Shown: positions 15,962 through 24,746 of the stretch, piece after piece
Position numbering within the stretch: position 1 is the first letter of the stretch
Layout of the letters: the number at the start of each line of letters is the position of its first letter
Assembly: GCF_014199445.1 (NCBI RefSeq)
Contig: NZ_JACIJS010000004.1
Span: 276,196-340,195 of the forward strand
DNA: 64,000 nt
Source: Rubricella aquisinus
GTDB lineage: Bacteria > Pseudomonadota > Alphaproteobacteria > Rhodobacterales > Rhodobacteraceae
Reading direction: 5' to 3'
The notes under the pieces: model-generated
What the model saw: the letters and a program-made list of their open reading frames with translations, nothing else
Database searches by the model: none
What the model was told of the DNA's origin: nothing
Made by a program: the position numbers and the translations under genes

Positions 15962-16611
15962 GCCAGATGCTCGTGCAGAAAGAGCAGGGCTTTGGACAGG
16001 CCATCTGGCGCGATCCCATGGGGCGTGCCGTGGCTTGTATGGGTGTCCACGTCGAAGCCTGCGCCGCGCAGCGCGGTTGCGGCCTCCGCCATATGCGCGA
16101 AGGGGACAACCGGGTCCACATCGCCATGGATCAGCAGAACCGGCGGCTTACTGATGACGGAGCCGATATCCTCGGGTGCCAAGAGCCGCCCGGAAAAGCC
16201 GACTATCCCCGCCAGCGGATCGGCCCGCCGTGGTCCGACATGCAGGCTCATCATCGTGCCTTGCGAAAAGCCGACCAGCACCGTGCGCTCTGGCCCGATC
16301 CCGGTGCGGCTGGCGATGTCGTCAAGATAGGCGTCGAGTGCGGCGACGGATGCGGTGAAACTTGCCGTCATCTGCGCCTCGGTCGATCCATCCATCCACG
16401 GGATCGGAAACCACTGATAACCCATGGGATTGTTCACGCAGCGCTCCGGCGCGTTTGGGGCGTGAAATTCCGTGTTGGGCATATGCGGGGCCAGCACCTC
16501 CCCCAGCCCCAACAGATCGGCCCCATCCGCGCCATATCCATGCAAAAAGATGACAAGACTGTCCGCCGTGCCGGATTTCGCGGTGAGCGGGGTGGAGGTG
16601 AGTGTCGCCAT
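15958..16611 (-). CDS. Alpha/beta-hydrolase, carboxylesterase/phospholipase family (EstB-like)
   Basis: 217 residues of the Abhydrolase_2 family: oxyanion segment IFLHGYGADGADL, nucleophile elbow VGFSQGTMMSLH, acid in IHGDVDPVVPF and histidine in SHGTPHGIAPDG complete the Ser-Asp-His triad. It hydrolyses short-chain carboxyl or thioesters. The ATG at 16611 is two bases past the AlkA stop and its end overlaps the MOSC start, so alkA, this gene and the MOSC gene form one transcription unit. Confidence 0.9.
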   Translation of the reverse strand: MATLTSTPLTAKSGTADSLVIFLHGYGADGADLLGLGEVLAPHMPNTEFHAPNAPERCVNNPMGYQWFPIPWMDGSTEAQMTASFTASVAALDAYLDDIASRTGIGPERTVLVGFSQGTMMSLHVGPRRADPLAGIVGFSGRLLAPEDIGSVISKPPVLLIHGDVDPVVPFAHMAEAATALRGAGFDVDTHTSHGTPHGIAPDGLSKALLFLHEHLA

Positions 16612-16613
16612 GA

Positions 16614-17243
16614 TCAGCCGATCCCTTCGCGTGTTGTCATGTCTTGGTAATAGGCCCAGAGCGCGCGCGCCGCAACCGACCGCCATGGCGACCAGTCTTG
16701 CGCGATGGCGCGCATCTCATGGGTATCGGGGCGGGCGGATAGACCGAAAAGCTGCCGCGTGGCCTCCTGAATGGCCAGATCGCCCGCCGCGATCACATCG
16801 GCCCGGCCCAGGCAGAACATGGCGTAGATCTCCGCCGTCCATGGGCCGATGCCCTTGAGGCGCGTGAGGCGGTGGATCACCTCTGCGCTGGGCAGGTGCC
16901 TGAGCGCTGTGTAGTCGAATTCGGCATGGGCGAGAAGGTTGATATAATGCGCCTTTTGCCGTGTGAGGCCAAGCGCGCGCAAACCCGGCTCATCATAGCG
17001 CTGAACCCCGGCTTCGGTCGTGGCACCTGCGGCGTCCAACCGCCGCCAGACACTTGCCGCTGACGCGACAGAGATCTGCTGCCCGAGGATGATATTCAGA
17101 AGGGCCGGAAACCCATCCTCCCGCAACCGGAGCGGCACTGGCTCGGCAAGCTGCCGGACAAATGCAAAACGCGGTTCAATGGCGATCAATGCGACCAATG
17201 CCTGGTCGAGATCGGCGCGGTGTCTGATAAGCGGCTCATCCAT
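16614..17243 (-). CDS. alkA: DNA-3-methyladenine glycosylase II
   Basis: 209 residues of the HhH-GPD superfamily. The helix-hairpin-helix LTRLKGIGPWTAEIYAMFCLG and the catalytic aspartate in VIAAGDLAIQEA are visible. This enzyme removes alkylated purines to start base-excision repair. It is the short AlkA form, without the E. coli N-terminal beta domain. It is the first gene of the alkA-esterase-MOSC unit. Confidence 0.9.
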   Translation of the reverse strand: MDEPLIRHRADLDQALVALIAIEPRFAFVRQLAEPVPLRLREDGFPALLNIILGQQISVASAASVWRRLDAAGATTEAGVQRYDEPGLRALGLTRQKAHYINLLAHAEFDYTALRHLPSAEVIHRLTRLKGIGPWTAEIYAMFCLGRADVIAAGDLAIQEATRQLFGLSARPDTHEMRAIAQDWSPWRSVAARALWAYYQDMTTREGIG

Positions 17244-17353
17244 CCGGTCAAAATGGTGGACCCAAACCCGAATGAAAAGCCCTCCCGCCCGTCGTTCCGT
17301 CGCTTGCGCTCCGTCCTCCCGTTTGGCGTGGCGCGGCTGCGCCGCGAGAAGGG

Positions 17354-17545
17354 AAGATTGCGCTGAGGTGTCTGAGGAACAGTCGTGTTCCTCAAATCAC
17401 CCTTTCAATTGTGGGTGTCACGATTCGCCTGCGCGTCAAGGCCGCTCGTTCCTCGGACCTTGACCCACGGCCGAATCGCGTGGGTTGCTCTGTTAACGCA
17501 AACCCCAATTCACTTTCCTCAAATATACCCCGCCGGAGGCATAAA
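17354..17545 (+). repeat. Intergenic repeat family 1, copy A (192 bp)
   Basis: This stretch matches 39229-39420 in the same orientation over 192 bases with scattered differences. It contains a perfect inverted repeat TGAGGAACA-gtcg-TGTTCCTCA (17373-17394), a GTCAAGG...CCTTGAC stem, and ends in the tail AAATATACCCCGCCGGAGGCATAA. It fills most of the 306-base gap between alkA and the SDR gene and has no open frame of note. The bases before it (17250-17353) differ from those before copy B. Confidence 0.85.
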
Positions 17546-17549
17546 AGCT

Positions 17550-18320
17550 CTATCTCGGCGCCATCCTGATCGCCCCGTCAAGGCGGATCACCTCCCCGTT
17601 CAGCATCGGATTGGTCGCGATATGGGCAACGAGCGCGGCATATTCCGCCGGATCGCCCAGCCGGGACGGGAAGGGCACTTGCGCGCCGAGGCTGGCCTGA
17701 GCCTCCTCAGGCAGGGATTTCAGCATCGGGGTCAGGAACAGGCCCGGCGCAATCGCCATCACCCGCACGCCGGAGCGGGACAGGTCGCGCGCCATGGGCA
17801 GGGTCATGCCGACCACGCCACCTTTTGACGCGCCATAGGCGATCTGTCCGATCTGCCCGTCAAAGGCTGCCACCGACGCGGTGTTCACGATCACTCCACG
17901 CTCGCCATCCTGTGTCAGCGGGTCTGCCGCGACCATGCCCGCTGCCGATTGGCTGGCGACGTTGAACGTGCCCACAAGGTTGATCATCACCGTCTTGGCG
18001 AAGGCGTCCGGGTCGTGGGCGTTGCCGTCCCGATCCACCGTTTTGATTGCCCAGGCGACGCCTGCGCAATTCACTGTCAGCCGCTCCTGGCCATGGGCCG
18101 CGCGGGCGGCTTTGAGTGCTGCGGCCACGCTCGCCGGATCGGCCACATCGACGCTGCAAAAACATCCGCCAATCTCTGCCGCGATTGCCTCACCCCGCTC
18201 CGCGTCCCGGTCGAGGATCGCGACGCGCACGCCCTCCGCCGCGAGGCTCCGCGCCGTTGCCTCCCCAAGGCCCGATGCGCCACCCGTCACGACCGCGCTG
18301 ATGTCTGTCCCTAGTTTCAT
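17550..18320 (-). CDS. SDR, 3-hydroxyacyl-CoA dehydrogenase type-2-like
   Basis: 256 residues with TGGASGLG, a NCAGVAWA segment, and YGASKGGVVGMTLPMARDL with the Tyr-Lys pair. The insert and the C-terminal LFLTPMLKSLPEEAQASL match the HSD17B10-like branch, which oxidises short/branched 3-hydroxyacyl-CoA with NAD. The ATG at 18320 follows GAGGGATC at proper spacing; a longer frame would run into the acyl-CoA dehydrogenase. It is the last gene of the operon with thiolase, dddL, rhodanese and acyl-CoA dehydrogenase, so with those it completes a short beta-oxidation set. Confidence 0.9.
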   Translation of the reverse strand: MKLGTDISAVVTGGASGLGEATARSLAAEGVRVAILDRDAERGEAIAAEIGGCFCSVDVADPASVAAALKAARAAHGQERLTVNCAGVAWAIKTVDRDGNAHDPDAFAKTVMINLVGTFNVASQSAAGMVAADPLTQDGERGVIVNTASVAAFDGQIGQIAYGASKGGVVGMTLPMARDLSRSGVRVMAIAPGLFLTPMLKSLPEEAQASLGAQVPFPSRLGDPAEYAALVAHIATNPMLNGEVIRLDGAIRMAPR

Positions 18321-18330
18321 GATCCCTCCC

Positions 18331-19458
18331 TCACGCCATCTGCCGGGCGATGATGATTTTCTGAATGTCGCTGGTGCCCTCATAGATCTGGCACACCCGC
18401 ACATCGCGGTAGATCCGCTCGACCGGATAATCGCTGAGATAGCCATAGCCGCCCAGCGTCTGGATCGCGGCAGAACAGACCCGCTCCGCCATCTCGGACG
18501 CGAAAAGTTTGGCCATCGCGGCCTCCCTCAGGCAGGGCACCCCCGCATCTTTCATCCGCGCGGCGTTCAGCACCATCTGGCGCGCGGCCTCTACCTCCGT
18601 CTCCATATCCGCGAGCCGGAACTGCACGGCCTGATGCTCGAAAATCGGTTTGCCGAAACTGTCCCGGTCGCGGGCATAGGCAAGGGCTGCGTCGAACGCG
18701 GCCTGCGCCATGCCCACCGATTGCGCGGCAATGCCAATCCGGCCCGTTTCCAGCGATGAGAGGGCGATGGCATAGCCTTGCCCCTCCTCCCCGATGCGAT
18801 TCTCGATGGGCACCTCCAGATCGTCAAAGGACAGCGCGCAGGTATCGGATGCCTTTTGCCCCAGCTTGTCCTCCACCTTCGCGACGTGAAAACCCGCGCG
18901 GTCATTCTCCACATAAAAGGCGCTCAGCCCCTTTTTGCCCGCAGCCGGGTCCGTCACGGCAAACACGATGGTCGCCCCGCCGATCCGGGCAGAGGAGATG
19001 AATTGTTTGGAGCCGTTGACGATATAGCGGTCGTTGCGCTTTTCCGCACGGGTTCTGAGAGCGGAAGCGTCGGAGCCCGCATGGGCCTCCGTCAGCGCAA
19101 AACAGCCGATGAATTCCCCCCGTGCGGCGGGTTTGAGCCATGCCTCTTTCTGCGCGTCGCTGGCAAAGCGATCAAGGATGGCGAGGAACGGCGCGTTATG
19201 CACGCTGACCATGGTGGACACGGCCCCGTCGCCACGCGCCAATTCCTCAAGTGCCACGGCATATGAGACGTAATCCGCGCCCGCGCCGTCCCAGTCCGGG
19301 TCGATGGTCATGCCCAGAAAGCCCAACTCGGCGAGTTGCGCGCGCACGGGTGCCTCGATCTCCCGCGCGGTTTCGCGGGCGGCGGCACCGGGGGCGAGCA
19401 CGTCGTTGGAAAAGGCGCGCGCCATGTCCCGGATCAGCGTTTGGTCTTCGGTCAGCAT
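18331..19458 (-). CDS. Acyl-CoA dehydrogenase
   Basis: 375 residues, complete. FAD/substrate segments CFALTEAHAGSDASALRT and YIVNGSKQFISSA, the catalytic-base region QIYEGTSDIQKIIIARQ near the C terminus, and the IQTLGGYGYLSDYPVERIYRD signature are visible. Members oxidise short or branched acyl-CoA using an electron-transfer flavoprotein. The start at 19458 lies after a 114-base gap containing a GC-rich hairpin downstream of the rhodanese gene. The neighbouring DMSP lyase raises the possibility that it acts on a C3 or C4 acyl-CoA, but the substrate is not shown. Confidence 0.92.
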   Translation of the reverse strand: MLTEDQTLIRDMARAFSNDVLAPGAAARETAREIEAPVRAQLAELGFLGMTIDPDWDGAGADYVSYAVALEELARGDGAVSTMVSVHNAPFLAILDRFASDAQKEAWLKPAARGEFIGCFALTEAHAGSDASALRTRAEKRNDRYIVNGSKQFISSARIGGATIVFAVTDPAAGKKGLSAFYVENDRAGFHVAKVEDKLGQKASDTCALSFDDLEVPIENRIGEEGQGYAIALSSLETGRIGIAAQSVGMAQAAFDAALAYARDRDSFGKPIFEHQAVQFRLADMETEVEAARQMVLNAARMKDAGVPCLREAAMAKLFASEMAERVCSAAIQTLGGYGYLSDYPVERIYRDVRVCQIYEGTSDIQKIIIARQMA

Positions 19459-19572
19459 GGTGTGAACTCCTTGATACGAAAGGCCAGCGTCCGGCCCGGC
19501 GGGGAGGGGGCGAAGCGCCCGCCGCGTGGGGGGTGGGACGGGCGCTGGCCGGGCCAAAGGCCCGACCAAAGA
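19459..19572 (-). other. GC-rich hairpin between rhodanese and acyl-CoA dehydrogenase genes
   Basis: This gap is full of overlapping inverted repeats (GGCCAGCG at about 19483 pairs with CGCTGGCC about 50 bases later; GGGCGAAGCGCCC is a small hairpin). There is no T-tract, so it is not a clear terminator. It could set a step in expression or mark a processing site inside the operon. Confidence 0.4.
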
Positions 19573-19953
19573 TCAGTCCGTCTCAACCGCGCCGCCTGCA
19601 TCGCGCCAGCCTGCAAATCCGTCCTCGATATGGGTGACGCCCTCCAGCCCCATTTCCTGCGCCGTGCGGGCGGCGAGCGCAGATCGCCAGCCAGCGGCGC
19701 AGAAAAACACATAGGTGCCGCCCTTCTGGAACACGTCATTGGCATAGGGCGACGCGGGGTCGAGCCAGAATTCCAGCATCCCGCGCGGACAATGAAACGC
19801 CCCGGGCACACGGCCTTCGCGCTTCAATTCGCGGATGTCACGCAGATCGACAAAGGTGACATCCTCCCGCCCATGAAGCGCCAAGGCCTCGGCCCCCGGC
19901 AGGTGATCCACGATGGCATTGGCCTCATCGACCATCTCTTTCACGGATTTCAT
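19573..19953 (-). CDS. Rhodanese-like domain protein
   Basis: 126 residues, a single rhodanese domain with the active-site loop FFCAAGWRSALA (Cys as persulfide carrier), preceded by VTFVDLRDIREL and ending in HIEDGFAGWRDAGG. It would transfer sulfane sulfur to a thiophilic acceptor. It overlaps the dddL stop by four bases (ATGA), so its synthesis is coupled to the DMSP lyase. A link to sulfur released in DMSP metabolism is tempting but unproven, since lyase-produced DMS carries no sulfane sulfur. Confidence 0.9.
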   Translation of the reverse strand: MKSVKEMVDEANAIVDHLPGAEALALHGREDVTFVDLRDIRELKREGRVPGAFHCPRGMLEFWLDPASPYANDVFQKGGTYVFFCAAGWRSALAARTAQEMGLEGVTHIEDGFAGWRDAGGAVETD

Positions 19954-20615
19954 GGCTGCTCCTTCTTGCGGCGGGTGAACACCATCTTTTGCGCCACCAG
20001 CTTGTCATGCGCCCCATGCCAGGCATAGGCCAACAGGGTCGGCTCATTGTCGCCCGTGGTCAGGCGGTGCATCCGGCCCGGCGGATTAAAGATCATCGAG
20101 CCGGGTGCAAACACCCCGTCATCGTTTTCCGACACGGCACCCGAGAGGGTAAAATAGCTCTCCGTCAGCCCGTCATGGGAATGGGCGGGATAGGTACATT
20201 TCGGCGCGAACAGCACAAGCCCGAGGATCACCCGGTCCGACACCACGGGCCCCTGCGGCCCGACGAATTCGGCATAGGCGAATTTCTGGCTCAGCCCGCG
20301 CGGCACTTTCTCATAGCCATAGAGCCATGACAGATCGTCCTGCACGCTTTCGATCGCGCGGATCATGGATTGCGTCGTCTCCCGCCGGCCCTGATCCAGC
20401 GCGCGTTTGAGATGCGCTGTGACGGGTTTATCCTCACGCGGTTGCGGCTGCACGACCGGGTTATCGGCCATGACCTTCGACACGGCCTCCCGCACCACGC
20501 GCTGATGCGCCCGGATTTTGGCCGAGCCGCCCGCGCGGCCCCGGCGGTACATCTCATAAAACTCGACCAGCAGATAACGCCAGTCGGGGCAGTCATTGAG
20601 GCGACGCGCCTCCAT
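19950..20615 (-). CDS. dddL: Dimethylsulfoniopropionate lyase DddL
   Basis: 221 residues with a C-terminal cupin. The first cupin motif TYPAHSHDGLTESYFTLSG gives His145, His147, Glu152 and Tyr154; the second, NPPGRMHRLTTGD, gives His183. The N-terminal half (NDCPDWRYLLVEFYEMYRRG and GGSAKIRAH) and the FVGPQGPVVSDRVILGLVLFAP segment match DddL of Sulfitobacter and Rhodobacter as I know the family. DddL splits DMSP into DMS and acrylate. Its ATG overlaps the thiolase stop (TGATG), so it is part of the beta-oxidation operon. DddQ or DddW are less likely given the length and N-terminal half. Confidence 0.86.
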   Translation of the reverse strand: MEARRLNDCPDWRYLLVEFYEMYRRGRAGGSAKIRAHQRVVREAVSKVMADNPVVQPQPREDKPVTAHLKRALDQGRRETTQSMIRAIESVQDDLSWLYGYEKVPRGLSQKFAYAEFVGPQGPVVSDRVILGLVLFAPKCTYPAHSHDGLTESYFTLSGAVSENDDGVFAPGSMIFNPPGRMHRLTTGDNEPTLLAYAWHGAHDKLVAQKMVFTRRKKEQP

Positions 20616-21772
20616 CAGGGGCGCTCGATCGCGATGGCCGTGCCTTCGCCGCCGCCAATGCAGATCGCGGCGATGCCGCGCTTGAGGTCGCGCTGTTCCA
20701 TGGCGTGCAAAAGCGTGACGATGATCCGCGCGCCGGATGCCCCGATGGGATGACCAAGCGCGCAGGCCCCGCCATGGACATTCACCTTGTCGCGCGGCAC
20801 CCCAAGCTCATGCATGAAGGCCATAGGCACCACCGCGAACGCCTCGTTCACCTCAAAAAGGTCGACGTCCTCCACCGACCATCCCAGCCGCTTGAGCAGC
20901 TTTTGCGTCGCGGGCACGGGTGCGGTGGAAAACCACGCGGGCGCTTGGGCGTGGCTCGCGTGGCCAAGGATGCGCGCGCGCACCGGCCCGGTCGCATCGC
21001 TTTCACGGCAAAGGACAAGCGCCGCCGCCCCGTCAGAGATGCTCGATGCGTTGGCGGGCGTTACCGTGCCGTCCTTGCGGAAGGCGGGCTTGAGATGCGG
21101 GATCTTGTCGGGCCGTGCCGTGCGAGGCTGCTCATCCGTGGTGATCGTGACCTCACCCTTGCGGGTTTTGAGGGTCACCGGCGCGACCTCCGCGCTGAAA
21201 TCGGCGGTCTGTGCCGCGGCGAGGGATGCGAGCGCGTATTCGTCCTGCGCCTCGCGGGTGAATTGGTATTTCCCCGCGCAATCCTCCGCGAAGGTGCCCA
21301 TCAGGCGGCCCTTGTCATAGGCGTCCTCCAGCCCATCAAGGAACATGTGATCCTGCGCCGTGCCATGGCCCAGCCGCGCACCGCCCCGCATCGCGGGCAA
21401 AAGGTAGGGCGCGTTCGACATGCTCTCCATCCCACCTGCGACGACCGTGCCGCCATGCAGCGCCACTTGGTCATAGGCCATCATCGTGGTTTTCATGCCC
21501 GAGCCGCACATTTTGTTGAGCGTGGTGGCGGGGACGTGTTCCGGCAATCCGGCGTGAAACCCGGCCTGACGGGCAGGGGCCTGCCCTTGACCGGCGGGCA
21601 GAACGCAGCCCATCAGCAACTCGTCCACCTGATCGGGGGCGAGACCGGCCTTATCAAGGGCTGCGGCAATCGCCACGCCGCCCAGCTCTGACGCAGTGGC
21701 CCCCGACAATTCCCCCTGAAAGCCGCCCATGGGCGTGCGCGCGGCTCCGGTGATGACGACAGCGTCGGTCAT
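20615..21772 (-). CDS. Acetyl-CoA acetyltransferase (thiolase)
   Basis: 385 residues. The acylated cysteine lies in LNKMCGSGMKTTMMA, with the C-terminal NVHGGACALGHPIGASGAR (His/Cys) and NEAFA motifs complete. It condenses or cleaves acetoacetyl-CoA-type substrates in the cytoplasm. It is the first gene of the minus-strand operon that continues with dddL, rhodanese, acyl-CoA dehydrogenase and SDR. A perfect palindrome lies 16 bases before its start and is the likely control site. Confidence 0.93.
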   Translation of the reverse strand: MTDAVVITGAARTPMGGFQGELSGATASELGGVAIAAALDKAGLAPDQVDELLMGCVLPAGQGQAPARQAGFHAGLPEHVPATTLNKMCGSGMKTTMMAYDQVALHGGTVVAGGMESMSNAPYLLPAMRGGARLGHGTAQDHMFLDGLEDAYDKGRLMGTFAEDCAGKYQFTREAQDEYALASLAAAQTADFSAEVAPVTLKTRKGEVTITTDEQPRTARPDKIPHLKPAFRKDGTVTPANASSISDGAAALVLCRESDATGPVRARILGHASHAQAPAWFSTAPVPATQKLLKRLGWSVEDVDLFEVNEAFAVVPMAFMHELGVPRDKVNVHGGACALGHPIGASGARIIVTLLHAMEQRDLKRGIAAICIGGGEGTAIAIERP

Positions 21773-21788
21773 GGCATCCTCCCTGATG

Positions 21789-21802
21789 TGAACGTACGTT
21801 CA
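21789..21802. promoter_or_regulatory. Perfect 14-bp palindrome, likely repressor operator
   Basis: TGAACGTACGTTCA is a perfect inverted repeat in the promoter region of the thiolase-dddL operon, 17 bases before the start codon. Its size and form fit a TetR-family operator. No such regulator is adjacent, so the factor is unknown. The same 332-base gap must also carry the divergent promoter of the ABC importer gene at 22105. Confidence 0.6.
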
Positions 21803-22104
21803 TTTAGCGGAAAGATGACATGACCCGGCCCGCCGATCAAGCCTGCTGGTCTCGCGCCGGATTTCGGAATTTGGACCATTTGGACAAATTCACACGCAGA
21901 ATTCGTAAATATATGAAAGGGTTGCGAAAATTTGGGAGCGTCTATTTCCTGTGCAGGTGGCGTTTTCCGCGCCACCACGGTGCAAAACTGCAACCAAAAA
22001 CAGCATCACCCCCCTTGACCTTCTGCCAAATGGTCGCCCTCATTAGGCCCATCGCTGGGCACAAGACCCATCGAACCCAACAGATTCTGACAGGAGAGGC
22101 CTTT

Positions 22105-23682
22105 ATGAGACATCTCAAGACAGCGGCATTAGCCGTATCCGTAAGCGTGATGGCGATGACCGCCGCGCAGGCTGCGGGCCATGGTGGCAAGACGATCAAA
22201 TGGACGAGCCAGGGCGACGCGCTGACCCTCGATCCGCATTCCCAGAACGAAGGACCGACCACCGCGATGAACGGTCTGGTGTACGAATCCCTCGTCACCC
22301 GTGACCCGGAACTCAACCTTGTTCCCGAATTGGCGACCTCGTGGGAGCCGACGGAAGATGGCTGGATGTTCAAGCTGCGCGAAGGCGTGACCTTCCATGG
22401 CGGTGAAGCGCTGACGGCGGGCGATGTTGCGTTCTCCATCAACCGTGCAAAGCAGGAAACCTCTGACTTCCGCACCCTAATCACCTCCGTGACAGGTGTG
22501 CGCGTCATTGATGACTATACCGTTGAGCTTGTGACGGATGGGCCGAACCCGATCCTGCCGAACCAGCTGACCAACATTTTCATCATGGACAGCGGCTGGG
22601 CGACCGAAAACAACGTGGTCCGTCCGCAGGATTACGCGGCGAGCGAAGAAACCTTCTCGATCCGCAACGCAAACGGCACCGGCCCCTATATCATCACCGA
22701 GCGTCTGCCCGAGGAAATGACCGTCCTCGAAGCAAACGCCGATTGGTGGGGCGCTGGCCAGTTCCCCGGCAACGTGACCCGGATCGAATACCGCCCGATC
22801 ACCAACGCGGCTACCCGTGTTGCGGCGCTTCTGTCTGGCGAGGTTGATTTCGTGCTCGATCCGCCGCTTCAGGATCTTGAGCGTATCGGCAACACCGATG
22901 GCTTGCGTTATGAAACCGTGGCGCAAATCCGCTCTATCTTCTTTGGCTACGATCAGGGCGCGGAAGAGCTGCGCACCTCCAACATCGAAGGCGCAAACCC
23001 GTTTGCGGATGTACGTGTGCGTAAGGCCGTGAGCCTCGCCATTGATCGCAACGCGATCCAGCGGGTCGTGATGGATGGGCTGTCCGTGCCGGGCGGCATG
23101 GTCGCTTCTCCCGGTGTTTTGGGTTGGAATGCCGAGCATGACACCCCGCCCGCCGTGGACATCGCCGCCGCGCAGGCGCTGATGGCTGAGGCTGGGTATG
23201 GTGACGGCTTCTCCGTCCGTCTGGACTGCCCGAACAACCGCTACAACAACGATGAGGCCATCTGTCAGGCGGCCGTGTCGATGCTGGCGCGGATCGGGAT
23301 TGACGTGACGCTTGACGCGTTGCCGCGCTCCCAGCACTTCCCGAAGATCCAGAACCGCGAGACGGATTTCTACCTCCTCGGGTGGGGCGTGCCGACCCTC
23401 GACAGCCACTACATCTTCTCCTTCCTGATGCAGACCGGTGGGTCGTGGAACGCGACCGGCTATTCCGATCCGGAACTTGATGCGCTGGTTGAAGCCATGC
23501 TGACCGAGACGGACATCCCGGCCCGGACCGCGATGATCGAACAGGCATGGGATATCGTGCAGGCGGCTGAGCCCTACACCACCATCCACCACCAGGTTCT
23601 GGCCTGGGGCCTGCGGGACGGCGTGACCGTGCCGATGGCAGCGGATGATACCCCGCGCTTCCGCTACGCGGTCGTCGAGTAA
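22105..23682 (+). CDS. ABC transporter substrate-binding protein, peptide/opine family 5
   Basis: 525 residues with a Sec signal peptide (MRHLKTAALAVSVSVMAMTA, cut near AQA). The SBP family 5 core is clear: TLDPHSQNEGPTTAMNGLVYESL, LATSWEPTEDGWMFKLREGVTFHGG, and a later DVRVRKAVSLAIDRNAI. It binds peptides or related solutes in the periplasm for the permeases and ATPase encoded downstream. The ATG at 22105 follows CAGGAGAGG. A strong hairpin after the gene probably limits transcription into the permease genes, giving excess binding protein. Confidence 0.93.
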   Translation: MRHLKTAALAVSVSVMAMTAAQAAGHGGKTIKWTSQGDALTLDPHSQNEGPTTAMNGLVYESLVTRDPELNLVPELATSWEPTEDGWMFKLREGVTFHGGEALTAGDVAFSINRAKQETSDFRTLITSVTGVRVIDDYTVELVTDGPNPILPNQLTNIFIMDSGWATENNVVRPQDYAASEETFSIRNANGTGPYIITERLPEEMTVLEANADWWGAGQFPGNVTRIEYRPITNAATRVAALLSGEVDFVLDPPLQDLERIGNTDGLRYETVAQIRSIFFGYDQGAEELRTSNIEGANPFADVRVRKAVSLAIDRNAIQRVVMDGLSVPGGMVASPGVLGWNAEHDTPPAVDIAAAQALMAEAGYGDGFSVRLDCPNNRYNNDEAICQAAVSMLARIGIDVTLDALPRSQHFPKIQNRETDFYLLGWGVPTLDSHYIFSFLMQTGGSWNATGYSDPELDALVEAMLTETDIPARTAMIEQAWDIVQAAEPYTTIHHQVLAWGLRDGVTVPMAADDTPRFRYAVVE

Positions 23683-23691
23683 CCACAATAT

Positions 23692-23728
23692 GAGCGGCGC
23701 GGGGGCATCCTCGCGCCGCTCAGCTTTT
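23692..23728 (+). terminator. Intra-operon hairpin with short T-tract
   Basis: GAGCGGCGCG (23692-23701) pairs perfectly with CGCGCCGCTC (23712-23721) around a 10-base loop, followed by AGCTTTTG. It lies between the binding-protein gene and the first permease gene, the usual place for a partial terminator or mRNA-stabilising stem. Confidence 0.75.
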
Positions 23729-23774
23729 GCTCAACACCCCCTTCCCATGATCTGACGCTGGAGCCACGCGCGCC

Positions 23775-24746
23775 ATGTTTTCATTTATTCTCAGAAGGTT
23801 ATTGCAATCGGTGCTGGTGATGGCCGCCGTGTCGGCGCTGTCCTTCTCGCTGTTCAACTTTGTGGGCGACCCGGTCAACAACATGGTCGGACAAGAGGCG
23901 AGCCCAGAGGATCGCCAGAACATCCGCGATGCGCTTGGCCTCGATGATCCGATCCTTGTGCAATATGTCCGGTTCCTCGGGAATGCGGTGCAGGGCGATT
24001 TCGGCCTTTCCTACCGCTCCAAACAGGATGTGTCGGACATGATCCTTGAGCGGCTGCCCGCCACGCTGGAACTGGTGGCCGTGTCCGCCGTGATCGCCCT
24101 CGTGATCGGTGTGGTCGCGGGCGTCTATACGGGGATCCGGCGGGACAGTTGGCTGTCGCGGTCGATCCTGTCGGTGTCGCTCGTCGGGGTGTCCTTGCCG
24201 ACCTTTATCATCGGGATCGGCCTGATCTACCTCTTTGCGGTCTATCTGCGATTGTTGCCATCAAGTGGCCGGGCCGGCGTGACCGATCTGGGCTTCTGGC
24301 GCACGTCTTTCCTGACGGTGGATGGCTGGCGCGCCATCATCCTGCCCGCGCTGACGCTGAGCCTGTTTCAGACCACCATGATCCTGCGGCTCGTCCGCTC
24401 AGAGATGCTGGAAGTGATGCGCACCGATTACATCAAATTTGCGCGCGCGCGCGGCCTGTCTGATCGTGCGATCAATTTCACCCATGCGCTGCGCAACACG
24501 CTGGTGCCAGTGGTGACGATCATCGGCCTGAATATCGGTGGCCTCATCGCCTTCTCCATCATCACGGAGACGGTGTTCCAATGGCCCGGCACCGGACTTT
24601 TGTTCATTCAAGCGGTGGAGTTCGCGGATGTGCCCGTGATGGCCGCGTATCTGATGTTCGTGGCACTCATGTTCGTGATCGTAAACCTGATCGTGGACAT
24701 CCTCTATGTGTCGATTGATCCTCGTATTCGTATAGGTTCGTCATGA
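23775..24746 (+). CDS. ABC transporter permease, DppB/OppB type
   Basis: 323 residues, six transmembrane helices. It begins MFSFILRRLLQSVLVMAAVS and carries the EAA loop RSEMLEVMRTDYIKFARARGLSD, then GLNIGGLIAFSIITETVFQWPG, all typical of the B-type permease of peptide importers. It forms half of the membrane channel with the C-type permease, whose start it overlaps by four bases. Confidence 0.93.
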   Translation: MFSFILRRLLQSVLVMAAVSALSFSLFNFVGDPVNNMVGQEASPEDRQNIRDALGLDDPILVQYVRFLGNAVQGDFGLSYRSKQDVSDMILERLPATLELVAVSAVIALVIGVVAGVYTGIRRDSWLSRSILSVSLVGVSLPTFIIGIGLIYLFAVYLRLLPSSGRAGVTDLGFWRTSFLTVDGWRAIILPALTLSLFQTTMILRLVRSEMLEVMRTDYIKFARARGLSDRAINFTHALRNTLVPVVTIIGLNIGGLIAFSIITETVFQWPGTGLLFIQAVEFADVPVMAAYLMFVALMFVIVNLIVDILYVSIDPRIRIGSS

